A stretch of 64,000 nucleotides of DNA from Neorhizobium galegae. Its GTDB lineage: Bacteria > Pseudomonadota > Alphaproteobacteria > Rhizobiales > Rhizobiaceae. The stretch covers positions 4,315,001 through 4,379,000 of the forward strand of contig NZ_CP090095.1 of the NCBI RefSeq assembly GCF_021391675.1, in the 5' to 3' direction. Positions 1 through 8,329 of the stretch are shown piece by piece (the stretch's first letter is position 1; every line of letters begins with the position of its first letter). Made by a program: the position numbers and the translations under genes. The notes under the pieces are model-generated. The model was not told the origin of the DNA and did no database searches. It saw only the letters and a list, made by a program, of their open reading frames with translations.

Positions 1-1
1 G

Positions 2-64
2 ATCGGCCTGTCGCTGGCCCTGCGCGGCATCGAAGGACGTTTGCGGAGAAGGACGGAGCGCTAG
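2..64 (+). CDS. 3' end of an unidentified gene (partial)
   Basis: Frame 2 stays open from the window edge to a TAG at 62-64 and encodes the last 20 residues of a protein ending in a basic tail (GIEGRLRRRTER). A hydrophobic stretch followed by an arginine-rich cytoplasmic end is common in inner-membrane transport permeases, but 20 residues cannot identify a family. The codons show the GC-rich third positions typical of the neighbouring genes, and two hairpins follow the stop. That this is the end of a real gene is inference. Confidence 0.45.
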   Translation: MGLSLALRGIEGRLRRRTER

Positions 65-71
65 TAGCAAA

Positions 72-150
72 AGGCGGCCCGAAGTCCGCCTCCCGTTTCA
101 GTCTCTGTCTGCGCCCCGCAGCGTCAACGACGGCAGGGCGCAGTTTTGTT
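72..150 (+). terminator. Paired hairpins between the upstream gene and ppk2
   Basis: Two stem-loops lie between the convergent genes. The first pairs AGGCGG (72-77) with CCGCCT (86-91); on the minus strand it is followed by TTTTGC, so it could end ppk2 transcripts. The second pairs CTGCGCCC (109-116) with GGGCGCAG (136-143) and is followed on the plus strand by TTTTGTT, a plausible Rho-independent stop for the gene ending at 64. Confidence 0.5.
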
Positions 151-1064
151 CAATAGGCTTCCGGGACGTACATGTCCGCCGGCACCGGATGGCGGATGTA
201 ATCGTCGTTCCGGACGCGGCCCGGCAGGTCGATCTGTTCCTTCGGCACGGTCTCGTAAGGCACCTGCGCGAGAAGGTGGGAAATCATGTTGAGCCGCGCC
301 TTCTTCTTGTCGACGGCCTGCACCACCCACCACGGCGCTTCCGGAATGTGGGTGCGCTGGAGCATCTCTTCCTTGGCCTTGGTATATTCTTCCCAGTGGA
401 CGCGGCTTTCGAGGTCCATCGGCGACAGCTTCCACTGCTTCAGCGGATCGTGGATGCGCATCTTGAAGCGGAATTCCTGCTCCTCGTCGGTGATCGAGAA
501 CCAGTATTTGACGAGGATGATGCCGGAGCGGACCAGCATGCGCTCGAATTCCGGCACCGAGCGGAAGAACTCCTCCAGCTCGTCCTTGGTGCAGAAGCCC
601 ATGACGCGCTCGACGCCGGCGCGGTTGTACCAGGAGCGGTCGAACAGCACCATTTCACCGGCGGTCGGCAGATGCGGCACGTAGCGCTGGAAATACCACT
701 GGCTGCGTTCGCGCTCGGTCGGGGCCGGAAGGGCGACGGTGCGGCAGACACGCGGATTGAGGCGTTGGGTGACGCGCTTGATGGCGCCGCCCTTGCCCGC
801 CGAGTCGCGGCCTTCGAACAGTACGACCATCTTCAGCTTCTTGTACTGCACCCAGTCCTGCAGGCGGACGAGCTCGTGCTGGAGGCGGAAGAGCTCGCGG
901 AAATAGATCCGGCGGTCGATCGTCGCCTCGGCGGGCTCGGACATGCCCTCGGCGACCAGCTCGTCGAGCCGGTCCTCTTCCATCTGCATTTCCAGCTCTT
1001 CATCGAAGCTGTCGGCGATCTCTTCCTTGATGCGGCTGAGCTGGTCTTGCATGGGCTCGGACAT
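150..1064 (-). CDS. ppk2: Polyphosphate kinase 2 (PPK2 family)
   Basis: A 304-residue PPK2 enzyme, which transfers phosphate between polyphosphate and nucleotides (GDP/ADP to GTP/ATP, or the reverse). Residues 85-93 form the Walker A loop GRDSAGKGG and residues 142-148 give the Walker B/lid signature DRSWYNR; the following RAGVERVMGF block is also typical. The first 60 residues are acidic and probably form helices. The ATG at 1064 is chosen because GGAGG lies ten bases before it; the upstream in-frame ATG sits almost on top of that Shine-Dalgarno sequence. The gene diverges from leuC and faces a short gene tail at the window edge. Class-level nucleotide preference cannot be settled by eye. 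Confidence 0.93.
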   Translation of the reverse strand: MSEPMQDQLSRIKEEIADSFDEELEMQMEEDRLDELVAEGMSEPAEATIDRRIYFRELFRLQHELVRLQDWVQYKKLKMVVLFEGRDSAGKGGAIKRVTQRLNPRVCRTVALPAPTERERSQWYFQRYVPHLPTAGEMVLFDRSWYNRAGVERVMGFCTKDELEEFFRSVPEFERMLVRSGIILVKYWFSITDEEQEFRFKMRIHDPLKQWKLSPMDLESRVHWEEYTKAKEEMLQRTHIPEAPWWVVQAVDKKKARLNMISHLLAQVPYETVPKEQIDLPGRVRNDDYIRHPVPADMYVPEAY

Positions 1065-1387
1065 GGTGGGCATTCCTCCGTTATGGAAACTGAGATCAAC
1101 CACGTTTCCACGAAAGCTTTATGACAAACATGCGACAGGTTTCCGACGAAGCAATTTGATTGCCGATTTCTCCGGAAACTGCTATTGCAGCCGCCATGGG
1201 ATCGAAATTTGGATGCCTCGCGAACCATATCGTCGTGCTGCAGGACCACAAGCGTCTGCCGGCACGGTTTTTCGCGCGGGTATCCGGGGCGCTCTGCGAC
1301 CGACTTAGCTGACTTTCCTCAGCTTGAGGCAGCCCCGTGCTGCCGGATACCCATTTCCTGTTTCAGTCAGCTTTACGGATAGCAGCC
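1065..1387. other. Divergent ppk2/leuC intergenic region with structured leuC leader
   Basis: No convincing gene is seen in these 323 bases. The part next to leuC contains a long-range inverted repeat: GGGTATCCGG (1278-1287) and CCGGATACCC (1343-1352), perfect over ten bases. Inside it, GGGGC can pair with GCCCC, and AGCTGA with TCAGCT as a small hairpin. The outer right arm is followed by ATTTCCTGTTTC. This could be an attenuator or leader RNA for leuC. No run of leucine codons is visible in a leader reading frame, so classical leader-peptide attenuation is not supported. Confidence 0.4.
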
Positions 1388-2797
1388 ATGAGCGCACCCC
1401 GCACCCTCTATGACAAGATCTGGGACGACCACGTCGTTTCCGAGGATGAGAACCACACCTGTCTTCTCTACATCGACCGTCACCTCGTTCACGAAGTGAC
1501 GTCGCCGCAGGCTTTCGAGGGCCTGCGCATCGCCGGCCGCAAGGTCCGCGCGCCGGAAAAGACGCTCGCCGTCGTCGACCACAACGTCCCGACCACCGCC
1601 GACCGCCACGAAGGCATCAAGAACGAGGAAAGCCGCATCCAGGTGGAAGCGCTTGCCCAGAACGCCCGCGATTTCGGCGTCGAATATTATTCCGAAAAGG
1701 ACGTCCGCCAGGGCATCGTGCACATCGTCGGCCCGGAACAGGGTTTCACCCTGCCGGGCATGACCATCGTCTGCGGCGACAGCCACACCTCGACCCACGG
1801 CGCCTTCGGTGCGCTGGCGCACGGCATCGGCACGTCTGAAGTCGAGCACGTGCTCGCTACCCAGACGCTGGTGCAGAAGAAGGCGAAGAACATGCTGGTG
1901 CGCGTCGACGGCCAGCTGCCGCCGGGCGTCACCGCCAAGGACATCATCCTTGCCATCATCGGCGAAATCGGCACTGCCGGCGGCACCGGCCACGTCATCG
2001 AATTCGCCGGCGAAGCGATCCGCGCGCTCTCCATGGAAGGCCGCATGACGGTCTGCAACATGACGATCGAAGGCGGCGCCCGCGCCGGCCTGATCGCGCC
2101 GGACGAAAAGACGTTCGAGTATATCAAGGACAAGCCGCGCGCCCCGAAGGGCAAGGCCTGGGACATGGCGCTCGACTACTGGAGGACGCTGCAGACCGAC
2201 GAAGACGCGCATTTCGACAAGGTCGTCGTGCTCGACGCCGCCAACCTGCCGCCGATCGTCTCCTGGGGTTCTTCGCCGGAAGACGTGATCTCGGTCGAGG
2301 GTTCCGTTCCGAACCCCGACGACATCCAGGACGAAACCAAGCGCACCTCCAAATGGCGTGCGCTGGACTATATGGGCCTGAAGCCGGGCACCAAGATCAC
2401 CGACATCGCGATCGACCGCGTCTTCATCGGCTCCTGCACCAACGGCCGCATCGAAGACCTGCGCGCCGCGGCCAAGGTGGTCGAAGGCCGCACGGTCGCA
2501 TCGACAGTCTCCGCCATGGTCGTTCCGGGCTCGGGCATCGTCAAGGAACAGGCGGAAGCCGAAGGCCTCGACAGGATCTTCAAGGACGCCGGCTTCGAAT
2601 GGCGCGAACCGGGCTGCTCGATGTGCCTGGCGATGAACGACGACCGCCTGAAGCCGGGCGAGCGCTGCGCCTCCACCTCGAACCGCAATTTCGAGGGCCG
2701 CCAGGGCTACAAGGGCCGCACCCACCTCGTCTCGCCGGCCATGGCCGCCGCAGCCGCGGTCGCCGGCCACTTCGTCGATATCCGCGAGTGGAAATAA
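1388..2797 (+). CDS. leuC: 3-isopropylmalate dehydratase large subunit
   Basis: LeuC, 469 residues, joins LeuD to form isopropylmalate isomerase, which converts 2-isopropylmalate to 3-isopropylmalate in leucine synthesis in the cytoplasm. The three cysteines that hold the [4Fe-4S] cluster are present: C350 in SCTNGR, and C410 and C413 in GCSMC. The aconitase-type motif [12 protein letters not shown] is intact. The ATG at 1388 gives the usual N-terminus ([15 protein letters not shown]); the 17-residue extension possible upstream is not conserved. The gene stands alone here: leuD is not adjacent, as is common in rhizobia. A structured leader lies upstream and a strong terminator downstream. Confidence 0.97.
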   Translation: MSAPRTLYDKIWDDHVVSEDENHTCLLYIDRHLVHEVTSPQAFEGLRIAGRKVRAPEKTLAVVDHNVPTTADRHEGIKNEESRIQVEALAQNARDFGVEYYSEKDVRQGIVHIVGPEQGFTLPGMTIVCGDSHTSTHGAFGALAHGIGTSEVEHVLATQTLVQKKAKNMLVRVDGQLPPGVTAKDIILAIIGEIGTAGGTGHVIEFAGEAIRALSMEGRMTVCNMTIEGGARAGLIAPDEKTFEYIKDKPRAPKGKAWDMALDYWRTLQTDEDAHFDKVVVLDAANLPPIVSWGSSPEDVISVEGSVPNPDDIQDETKRTSKWRALDYMGLKPGTKITDIAIDRVFIGSCTNGRIEDLRAAAKVVEGRTVASTVSAMVVPGSGIVKEQAEAEGLDRIFKDAGFEWREPGCSMCLAMNDDRLKPGERCASTSNRNFEGRQGYKGRTHLVSPAMAAAAAVAGHFVDIREWK

Positions 2798-2821
2798 GCG
2801 TCTTTCAGCTTTGATTTCGAG

Positions 2822-2851
2822 ATGCCCGGCCATAGCGCCGGGCATTTTCGT
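2822..2851 (+). terminator. Rho-independent terminator of leuC
   Basis: ATGCCCGGC (2822-2830) pairs perfectly with GCCGGGCAT (2837-2845) around a six-base loop and is followed by TTTCGTTT, 24 bases after the leuC stop. Confidence 0.85.
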
Positions 2852-2921
2852 TTCAGATGAGTGCGTCAAGGCTGATTGTCAGCGATCTAAAGGCCCACTG
2901 AATCAGTTCACCATCCAACTA

Positions 2922-4535
2922 CTACTTAGCTTTCAGATCTTCGATCCTCTGATGGATCCAGTCGAACCATTCGTCATTGACCTTTGGGAGATTGCCGTTT
3001 GCCTTGAGCACATCGAGGATAGCGAGAGCCTCCCGATATTCGGTTTCGCTTTTGGCGGCGTCTCCAACCATGCCCAGCGAGCGAACGACATCCAACTTTG
3101 CAGCAACGCTCCCCTTGTCGATGTCAGCGATCGACCGCCTTATTCTCAGCCCATCGCGATAATTTTCCAGCGCCTTGTTGGACAACCCTTCGTCCAAATA
3201 GCAATCTCCGAGGCGGTTGTAGCTGACCGAAAGATCCCGCTGCAAAGATAGGTTGGTCGGATCTCGCTCGATCATTGCAACGCTGATCTGCTTTGCGGAT
3301 TCGATGGCTTCACGGGCCTCCGGCAATCGTTTCTGTTGACGATATATATCGCCGATCCGGTTGAACGCGACATGCAGGCTTCGCTGCGAGCGCGCATCAA
3401 GCGTGAAACTTCGGGCAGCCGCCTTGCGAAGAGAAAGAGCCTCCAGGAGATATTTTTCCGCAGCAGCCAGATCGTCTTGCTGTTCCTCCCATTCGGCCAG
3501 CATTGTCAGGAACACAGCAACGCTTTCGGAGGCACCTGCCTTGCCAGGATATTTCTGGAGGATCGATCGACTGGTTGTGAGACCGACCTTGGCATAGGTC
3601 TTGACTTCATCCCACTGAATTTGCTGCCGTGCAAGGTTAACAAGGCTGCTATAGACCGGCAAAAGATCATCGGAGCTCCTCGGACCGGGATTGCGCCTCT
3701 CTACCTGCTGGCGAAGCTGGAGTGCGGCCAAGAATGCCGACTTTGCCTCGTCCAGTTTGCCAAACTCTCTTGAAAGTTCACCGATGAGGATATGCGCGGA
3801 GGAGGCATCGCGCATTTTTCGCACGTCCGCCGGATGCGATTGCAGAAGCAGCAACCGGACCTCGATCAATCGCCTGGCGATTGTTTGAGCCTCGGCAGTC
3901 GCCCCTCGCATACGCGCCGATTCCGCGGCATAGAGCATCGTCATCGCCAGTTCGGACTGCAGCTCTTCATCATCGGGACGCTCCGCTGTAAACGCGGCGA
4001 CGAGGTCCATGGCCTCGAGGGCCGATTGCGCCGCCGCCTCCGATGCCCCGATTGCCAACTGCAAGTCGGCCGTGCGTGTACGCACGACACGGGATAGACT
4101 GACGAGGGGAAAAGAATAGCCCCAATTGAGCAGGAGATCGTCGGCAACCTTCCTGGCCTGCTCAAGCTCGGGCCAGGCTTCGCTGAAACGCTTCGTCCTC
4201 GTCAGCAGCGAAGCAATCCAGGTCCGAATAGATGCGGTCATGTACCTGGTATTCAGACTTTCACGCAGGTCCTGAGGAAAATCCTCGATATGTGCGAGCA
4301 CTTGCCGATAGGCCTCGACCGCTTCAGATGGCTTTGTTTCCCATTCTATCGCCGCAGCTTCCTTGTAAAGGCGTATCGCATCTTCGGGCCATGGGTGATT
4401 GCGGTCGAACATTCCCGAACGCGGAACATCGGCTGGGGCAGCCACTTGGATAAGCGGCGTCCCGGAGACAGGTGCGAAAGGGCTCCCAGCCTGTGACGTC
4501 ATCCCGAAAAGCATAACCGCAAGAACCAACTTCAT
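2922..4535 (-). CDS. Secreted TPR-repeat protein, function unknown
   Basis: A 537-residue protein beginning with a clear Sec signal peptide (MKLVLAVMLFGMTSQAG) and followed by helical repeats that look like tetratricopeptide units (for example blocks around YRQVLAHIED, YNRLGDCYLDEG and NYRDGLRIRRS). TPRs usually bind other proteins, so a periplasmic scaffold role is likely, but no catalytic motif is seen. The ATG at 4535 follows GGTGAGGG and overlaps the stop of the L,D-transpeptidase gene in an ATGA, so the two are translationally coupled. The link suggests a role in cell-envelope work with that enzyme; this is inference. The C-terminus ends in a short, charged helix. Confidence 0.8.
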   Translation of the reverse strand: MKLVLAVMLFGMTSQAGSPFAPVSGTPLIQVAAPADVPRSGMFDRNHPWPEDAIRLYKEAAAIEWETKPSEAVEAYRQVLAHIEDFPQDLRESLNTRYMTASIRTWIASLLTRTKRFSEAWPELEQARKVADDLLLNWGYSFPLVSLSRVVRTRTADLQLAIGASEAAAQSALEAMDLVAAFTAERPDDEELQSELAMTMLYAAESARMRGATAEAQTIARRLIEVRLLLLQSHPADVRKMRDASSAHILIGELSREFGKLDEAKSAFLAALQLRQQVERRNPGPRSSDDLLPVYSSLVNLARQQIQWDEVKTYAKVGLTTSRSILQKYPGKAGASESVAVFLTMLAEWEEQQDDLAAAEKYLLEALSLRKAAARSFTLDARSQRSLHVAFNRIGDIYRQQKRLPEAREAIESAKQISVAMIERDPTNLSLQRDLSVSYNRLGDCYLDEGLSNKALENYRDGLRIRRSIADIDKGSVAAKLDVVRSLGMVGDAAKSETEYREALAILDVLKANGNLPKVNDEWFDWIHQRIEDLKAK

Positions 4536-5089
4536 AGCACCCTCACCACCGTTCCCCTGCGCATGAAGCGGATGAGCCGTTTCATGTCCTGCAAACTGAC
4601 GGCGATGCATCCCGCAGTCGGCTGGTAGCCGGGCTTGATCAGGTGGAAGAAGATCGCCGAGCCGCGATTTCGGGCTCGCGAGGTGACGTTCCAGTCGAGC
4701 ACAAGACAGATGTCGTAGAGCCCGTCGACCCGCATCATCTCTTCATGACTTGGCCGGAACGGTGCCTTCACCGGGCGGTTGTACGACGGGTGCTCCGGCT
4801 GGTCGCACCACAGCAGGTCTTTACCGATGCGCGTGATCGAAAGCGGCGTCGGGGGCAGCGTCACGCGGTCCCCACGGACATAGCCGTTGAGAAGGCGCAT
4901 CGCCGCAATCGGCGTTGCGCCGTCCCCTTCCCGCTTGAAGGGAGAAGTGCCGGACCGCCCGAGCGCCGCCGGCACGGTGATGCCGCCGAAGGAGACGATT
5001 GCCCGGCTCCGGTCGCGCGGCGCGGTCCGGACGGTGACGACAGCCGTCTTTTTGTGATTTCCCTCGCGAAAACGTTGCATTTCTCTCAC
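4532..5089 (-). CDS. L,D-transpeptidase family protein (YkuD domain)
   Basis: A 185-residue YkuD-type protein. L,D-transpeptidases form 3-3 cross-links in peptidoglycan or attach proteins to it, using a catalytic cysteine. The signature is present as HLIKPGYQPTAGCIAVS, with the cysteine in TAGC, plus the upstream family motifs KREGDGATP and YNRPV. No signal peptide or membrane segment is seen, which is usual for this compact subgroup and leaves the location uncertain. Start choice is open: a GTG at 5089 or an ATG at 5080, the latter closely preceded by GAGAG. Its stop overlaps the start of the secreted TPR gene, marking a two-gene operon. Confidence 0.88.
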   Translation of the reverse strand: MREMQRFREGNHKKTAVVTVRTAPRDRSRAIVSFGGITVPAALGRSGTSPFKREGDGATPIAAMRLLNGYVRGDRVTLPPTPLSITRIGKDLLWCDQPEHPSYNRPVKAPFRPSHEEMMRVDGLYDICLVLDWNVTSRARNRGSAIFFHLIKPGYQPTAGCIAVSLQDMKRLIRFMRRGTVVRVL

Positions 5090-5189
5090 AAGGTTTTGCT
5101 TTGAATATGATTTCGTTTGAATTCATAGCACACTGAAGCGCCGCGCATCCTCCGGATGCGCAAAGGACGCTTTAGCATATTGAATCGAA

Positions 5190-5233
5190 GCATCGTACTT
5201 TCCGAAAATCGATTCCGATTTTCGGGTCGATGC
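5190..5233. repeat. Small rhizobial-type palindromic hairpin
   Basis: CCGAAAATCG (5202-5211) pairs perfectly with CGATTTTCGG (5216-5225), enclosed by an outer pair GCATCG (5190-5195) and CGATGC (5228-5233). Hairpins of this design, with an AAAATCG/CGATTTT core and a GCATC-type outer arm, are abundant between genes in Rhizobiales. A second smaller hairpin (GCGCATCC/GGATGCGC) lies about 45 bases upstream. It may also act as a processing site in the response-regulator leader. Confidence 0.55.
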
Positions 5234-5324
5234 TGTAGGGATTTAGATCGAGGAGCCCTAAATGCGCTTCGATTGGCTGGCAATGACGGTCAGGACGCAA
5301 CGGCGAGACGAAAGGCAAGAACGC

Positions 5325-6008
5325 ATGGCAGCGCGCACGATACTCCTGGTGGACGACGACGAAGATCTGCGCGAGACGCTCGTCGAGCAGTTGTCGTTTT
5401 ACGAAGAGTTCGCAATCCTCCAGGAGGCGAATGCAGCCAAAGCACTGCAGACCGCCAAGAATGCCCAGATCGACCTGCTGATCATGGACGTCGGCCTGCC
5501 GGACATGGACGGCCGCGAGGCGGTGAAGCTCTTACGCAAGAACGGCTTCAAGGCGCCGATCATCATGCTGACCGGCCACGACACCGATTCAGACACGATC
5601 CTCGGCCTCGAAGCCGGCGCCAACGACTATGTGACGAAGCCCTTCCGCTTCGCCGTGTTGCTCGCCCGCATCCGCGCCCAGCTTCGCCAGTACGAGCAGA
5701 GCGAGGACGCCACCTTCACGGTCGGCCCCTATCTCTTCAAGCCGAGCCAGAAACTGTTGACCACAGAGGATGGCAAGAAGATCCGCCTGACCGAAAAGGA
5801 AGCCGCGATCATCCGCTATCTCTACCGCGCCGGCCAGAAGGTCGTCACCCGCGATGTCCTCCTGGAGGAAGTCTGGGGCTATAATTCCGGCGTCACAACG
5901 CATACGCTGGAAACCCATGTCTACCGTCTTCGCCAGAAGATCGAGCGCGATCCGTCGAGCGCCGAAATCCTGGTCACTGAAAACGGCGGCTACAAGATCG
6001 TACCGTAA
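5325..6008 (+). CDS. OmpR/PhoB-type response regulator
   Basis: A 227-residue DNA-binding response regulator. The receiver domain (about residues 4-118) has the acidic pocket DDDED (10-14), phosphorylation site D55 in MDVGLPD, T83 and K105. The winged-helix DNA-binding domain (about 130-227) includes LTEKEAAIIRYL and the VWGYNSGVTTHTLETHVYRLRQKI recognition region, here quoted only in outline. The ATG at 5325 follows an AAGGCAAG ribosome site; the upstream in-frame extension lacks family similarity. No histidine kinase is adjacent; instead a cyclic-nucleotide-binding protein begins nine bases after the stop, so the two are probably co-transcribed. Confidence 0.93.
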   Translation: MAARTILLVDDDEDLRETLVEQLSFYEEFAILQEANAAKALQTAKNAQIDLLIMDVGLPDMDGREAVKLLRKNGFKAPIIMLTGHDTDSDTILGLEAGANDYVTKPFRFAVLLARIRAQLRQYEQSEDATFTVGPYLFKPSQKLLTTEDGKKIRLTEKEAAIIRYLYRAGQKVVTRDVLLEEVWGYNSGVTTHTLETHVYRLRQKIERDPSSAEILVTENGGYKIVP

Positions 6009-6017
6009 AGAGCCCCG

Positions 6018-6473
6018 ATGTCGCTGACCGAAGATATCCGCCTGCTGTCGCAGGTCCCGCTGTTCCGGGACATGAATGAAGACCAGCTGCGCCTCGTCGC
6101 CTTCGGCGCCGAGCGGCGGCAGGTGACGACCGGCCAGCAGCTGTTTCGGGAGAAATCCCCGGCCGAATCGGCCTTCATCGTCGCAAGGGGCCGTTTCGAG
6201 CTGCTGATGGCGGACCGCAACGGCGAGATGAAGGTCGAAGCAACCGTCGGCCCCGGTACGCTGCTGTCGGAGCTGGCGCTCGTGACCATGGTGGAGCGCA
6301 AGTTCACCGCAATTGCGATCGAGGATTCCGAAGCCCTGAAGATCAGCCGCTCGCTGTTCCACCGCCTGCTCGAGGAATATCCGCAGGTCGGCCGGGTGAT
6401 CGAAAGCCGCATCCGCGACAATATCGCCAGCCTCGCCAAGGCGGCGGCGGCAATGCAGGACCGGTTTGCCTGA
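6018..6473 (+). CDS. Cyclic nucleotide-binding (Crp-like sensor) domain protein
   Basis: A 151-residue protein that is almost entirely one cNMP-binding fold: the jelly-roll region runs from about residue 10 to 125, including the PAESAFIVARGRFELL and GPGTLLSELALV segments that form the phosphate-binding cassette. It lacks the C-terminal helix-turn-helix of Crp/Fnr regulators, so it is a sensor-only protein. The gene starts nine bases after the response regulator stop with a short GAGCCCC spacer, which implies one operon. It might modulate the regulator or an unknown partner; whether it really binds cAMP or cGMP is not shown. Confidence 0.87.
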   Translation: MSLTEDIRLLSQVPLFRDMNEDQLRLVAFGAERRQVTTGQQLFREKSPAESAFIVARGRFELLMADRNGEMKVEATVGPGTLLSELALVTMVERKFTAIAIEDSEALKISRSLFHRLLEEYPQVGRVIESRIRDNIASLAKAAAAMQDRFA

Positions 6474-6502
6474 AGGCTTCTTCTTGATTTAGCCGAGCCC
6501 GC

Positions 6503-6629
6503 GGCCCCCTCACCCGGCCTCCGCTTTGCTCGGCCACCCTCTCCCCAAGGGGAGAGGAAGAACGGCTGCGGCGCGGCATATCTCTTCTCCCCAGCGGGGA
6601 GAAGGTGCCGGCAGGCGGATGAGGGGGCC
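6503..6629. repeat. RIME-type intergenic palindromic element
   Basis: An element bounded by the inverted arms GGCCCCCTCA (6503-6512) and TGAGGGGGCC (6620-6629). Inside are two compact hairpins, CTCTCCCC/GGGGAGAG and TTCTCCCC/GGGGAGAA. The layout, with the GAAGGTGCCGGCAGGCGG block before the right arm, is that of rhizobial intergenic mosaic elements. It sits between the convergent cNMP-protein and xthA genes and shares its right end with the element at 15494-15677. Confidence 0.8.
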
Positions 6630-6670
6630 ACAGTCCCGCAGCATATCGCGACGGATAAGATCCACCAATC

Positions 6671-7474
6671 TCAGAACTTGAACACCGCCGTCACCGGCAC
6701 GTGGTCCGAAGGCTGGTTCCAGCCGCGTGCTTCCTTCAGCACGTCGATGCGGTCGAGGAACGGCCCGAGATCGGGCGAGGACCAGATATGGTCGAGCCGC
6801 CGGCCCTTGTTCGCCGCTTCCCAGTCCTTGGCGCGGTAGCTCCACCACGTGTAGATCTTCTCGGGCTCCGGCGTATGCTGGCGCATCAGGTCGAGCCAGC
6901 CGCCCTTGGCGATGATTTCCTTCATGCCCTCTGTCTCGACAGGCGTGTGGCTGACGATCTTCAGGAGCTGCTTGTGCGACCAGACGTCGTGCTCCAACGG
7001 CGCGATGTTGAGATCGCCGACCAGGATCGAGGAAATGCCGGGCATGGCATCGGCCTTCAGCGCCTTCATCTCCTCGATGAAATCGAGCTTGTGCCCGAAT
7101 TTCGGGTTGATCGTCCGGTCCGGCTCGTCGCCGCCGGCGGGCACGTAGAAATTATGCAGGCGGATGCGCCGCGAGCCGCGCTCGAAGAGCGCCGATATGT
7201 GCCGGGCATCGCCGACATCGCAGTAGTTCTGGCGATGGTCTTCGAGGAGCGGCACCTTCGAAGCGATGGCGACCCCGTGATAACCCTTCTGGCCGTGGAT
7301 GATGATGTGCTGGTAACCGAGATCCTTCAGCGGCTGCAGCGGAAACTCAGGCTCCTGGCACTTGATTTCCTGCAGGCAGAGAATGTCCGGCTTGTGGCGG
7401 ACGAGGAACTGCTGGACGATCGGCATGCGCAGCCGCACAGAGTTGATATTCCAGGTCGTAATCGAAAATGTCAT
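6671..7474 (-). CDS. xthA: Exodeoxyribonuclease III
   Basis: A 267-residue class II AP endonuclease/3'-5' exonuclease acting in base-excision repair. Family landmarks are present: the metal-binding glutamate E36 in LCLQEIKCQ, the FYVPAGGDEPDR active-site loop, the catalytic GDLNIAP motif, and the C-terminal SDHVPV with the catalytic histidine. The ATG at 7474 gives the expected MTFSITTWNINSVRLR start. It lies downstream of lolA on the same strand but a terminator separates the two, so it probably has its own promoter in the 110-base gap. Confidence 0.96.
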   Translation of the reverse strand: MTFSITTWNINSVRLRMPIVQQFLVRHKPDILCLQEIKCQEPEFPLQPLKDLGYQHIIIHGQKGYHGVAIASKVPLLEDHRQNYCDVGDARHISALFERGSRRIRLHNFYVPAGGDEPDRTINPKFGHKLDFIEEMKALKADAMPGISSILVGDLNIAPLEHDVWSHKQLLKIVSHTPVETEGMKEIIAKGGWLDLMRQHTPEPEKIYTWWSYRAKDWEAANKGRRLDHIWSSPDLGPFLDRIDVLKEARGWNQPSDHVPVTAVFKF

Positions 7475-7527
7475 GATATCCCTCGGGGCTCTGCCGCGAG
7501 CTTTAGGGAATTTTGCGGTCCCTGAGA

Positions 7528-7562
7528 AGCAAAAAGGGCCGCGCAGCCAAGCGCAGCCCTTC
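7528..7562 (-). terminator. Rho-independent terminator of lolA
   Basis: Read on the minus strand, AAGGGC (7562-7557) pairs with GCCCTT (7539-7534), extended by GCGC pairing near the loop, and is followed by a TTTTTGC tract just after the lolA stop. Confidence 0.75.
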
Positions 7563-7585
7563 ATTGATTTCAGACCCTGCCGAGG

Positions 7586-8254
7586 TCAGCCCTTGCGGAC
7601 GTCCTCATAGGGGATGATGAAGACCTTATCGTCGAGATTGACGCCGTTCTGGACGTTGTAGATCATCACCGACGTGTCCTTGTTCTGGGCGTCGGTGATC
7701 GTCCATTGGCGCAGATCGTAGGTCTTGGAATCGAACATCATGGTGATGGTCGAATCGCCGAACACGGTCTTGTTGCCGAGCACGATCGTGGTGATGTCGG
7801 ATTCTTCCTTGACGTCGCGGACCATCTGGTTGCCGAGGTCGATGCGGCTCGACAGCAACAGGCTGAGCGGCGTCTTGGAGAGCGGGTAGATATCCCAGGT
7901 CTTCAGCTTCATATTGCCGATCACGACATTCTTGCCGTCGGCGATGACGCGGATCGGCGACGGATCTTCGAAATTGAAGCGCAGCTTGCCGGGGCGTTCG
8001 ATGAAGAATTTTCCGCCGGTCTGCTCGCCGCGCGGCCCGAACTGCACGAATTCGCCCATCATGGTTTTAACCGAGGAGAAATGGTCGGCGATCTTCTGGG
8101 CCGCAGCACTGCCGGCGCTCTGGGCGAAGCCGAGGTTCGGCGCAAAGGCAGCCGCTGCCAGGCCGGCAAGACCCAGCGAAAACTGCCGGCGGCCAAGTGC
8201 GCCGGAATTGATGCCCAAATTGGCATTTGAAAGGATGGTCTTTTCGTTCTTCAT
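7586..8254 (-). CDS. lolA: Outer-membrane lipoprotein carrier protein LolA
   Basis: A 222-residue periplasmic chaperone that ferries lipoproteins released by LolCDE to the outer membrane. The body has the LolA pattern of alternating strands (GEFVQFGPRGEQTGGKFFIERPGKLRF is its opening; PLSKTPLSLLL and TITDAQ follow). The leader is unusual: residues 21-45 read GRRQFSLGLAGLAAAAF..., close to a twin-arginine signal, whereas LolA normally uses Sec. A perfect AAGGAG lies seven bases before the ATG at 8254. It sits directly after ftsK, a common alphaproteobacterial order, and ends in its own terminator. Confidence 0.9.
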   Translation of the reverse strand: MKNEKTILSNANLGINSGALGRRQFSLGLAGLAAAAFAPNLGFAQSAGSAAAQKIADHFSSVKTMMGEFVQFGPRGEQTGGKFFIERPGKLRFNFEDPSPIRVIADGKNVVIGNMKLKTWDIYPLSKTPLSLLLSSRIDLGNQMVRDVKEESDITTIVLGNKTVFGDSTITMMFDSKTYDLRQWTITDAQNKDTSVMIYNVQNGVNLDDKVFIIPYEDVRKG

Positions 8255-8329
8255 TCTGGTCTCCTTTCGTTACTCCTCCGCACCAAAGGCGGCGGCTTGA
8301 TGGCCGCGCCCGTGGCGATCACGAAAGCC

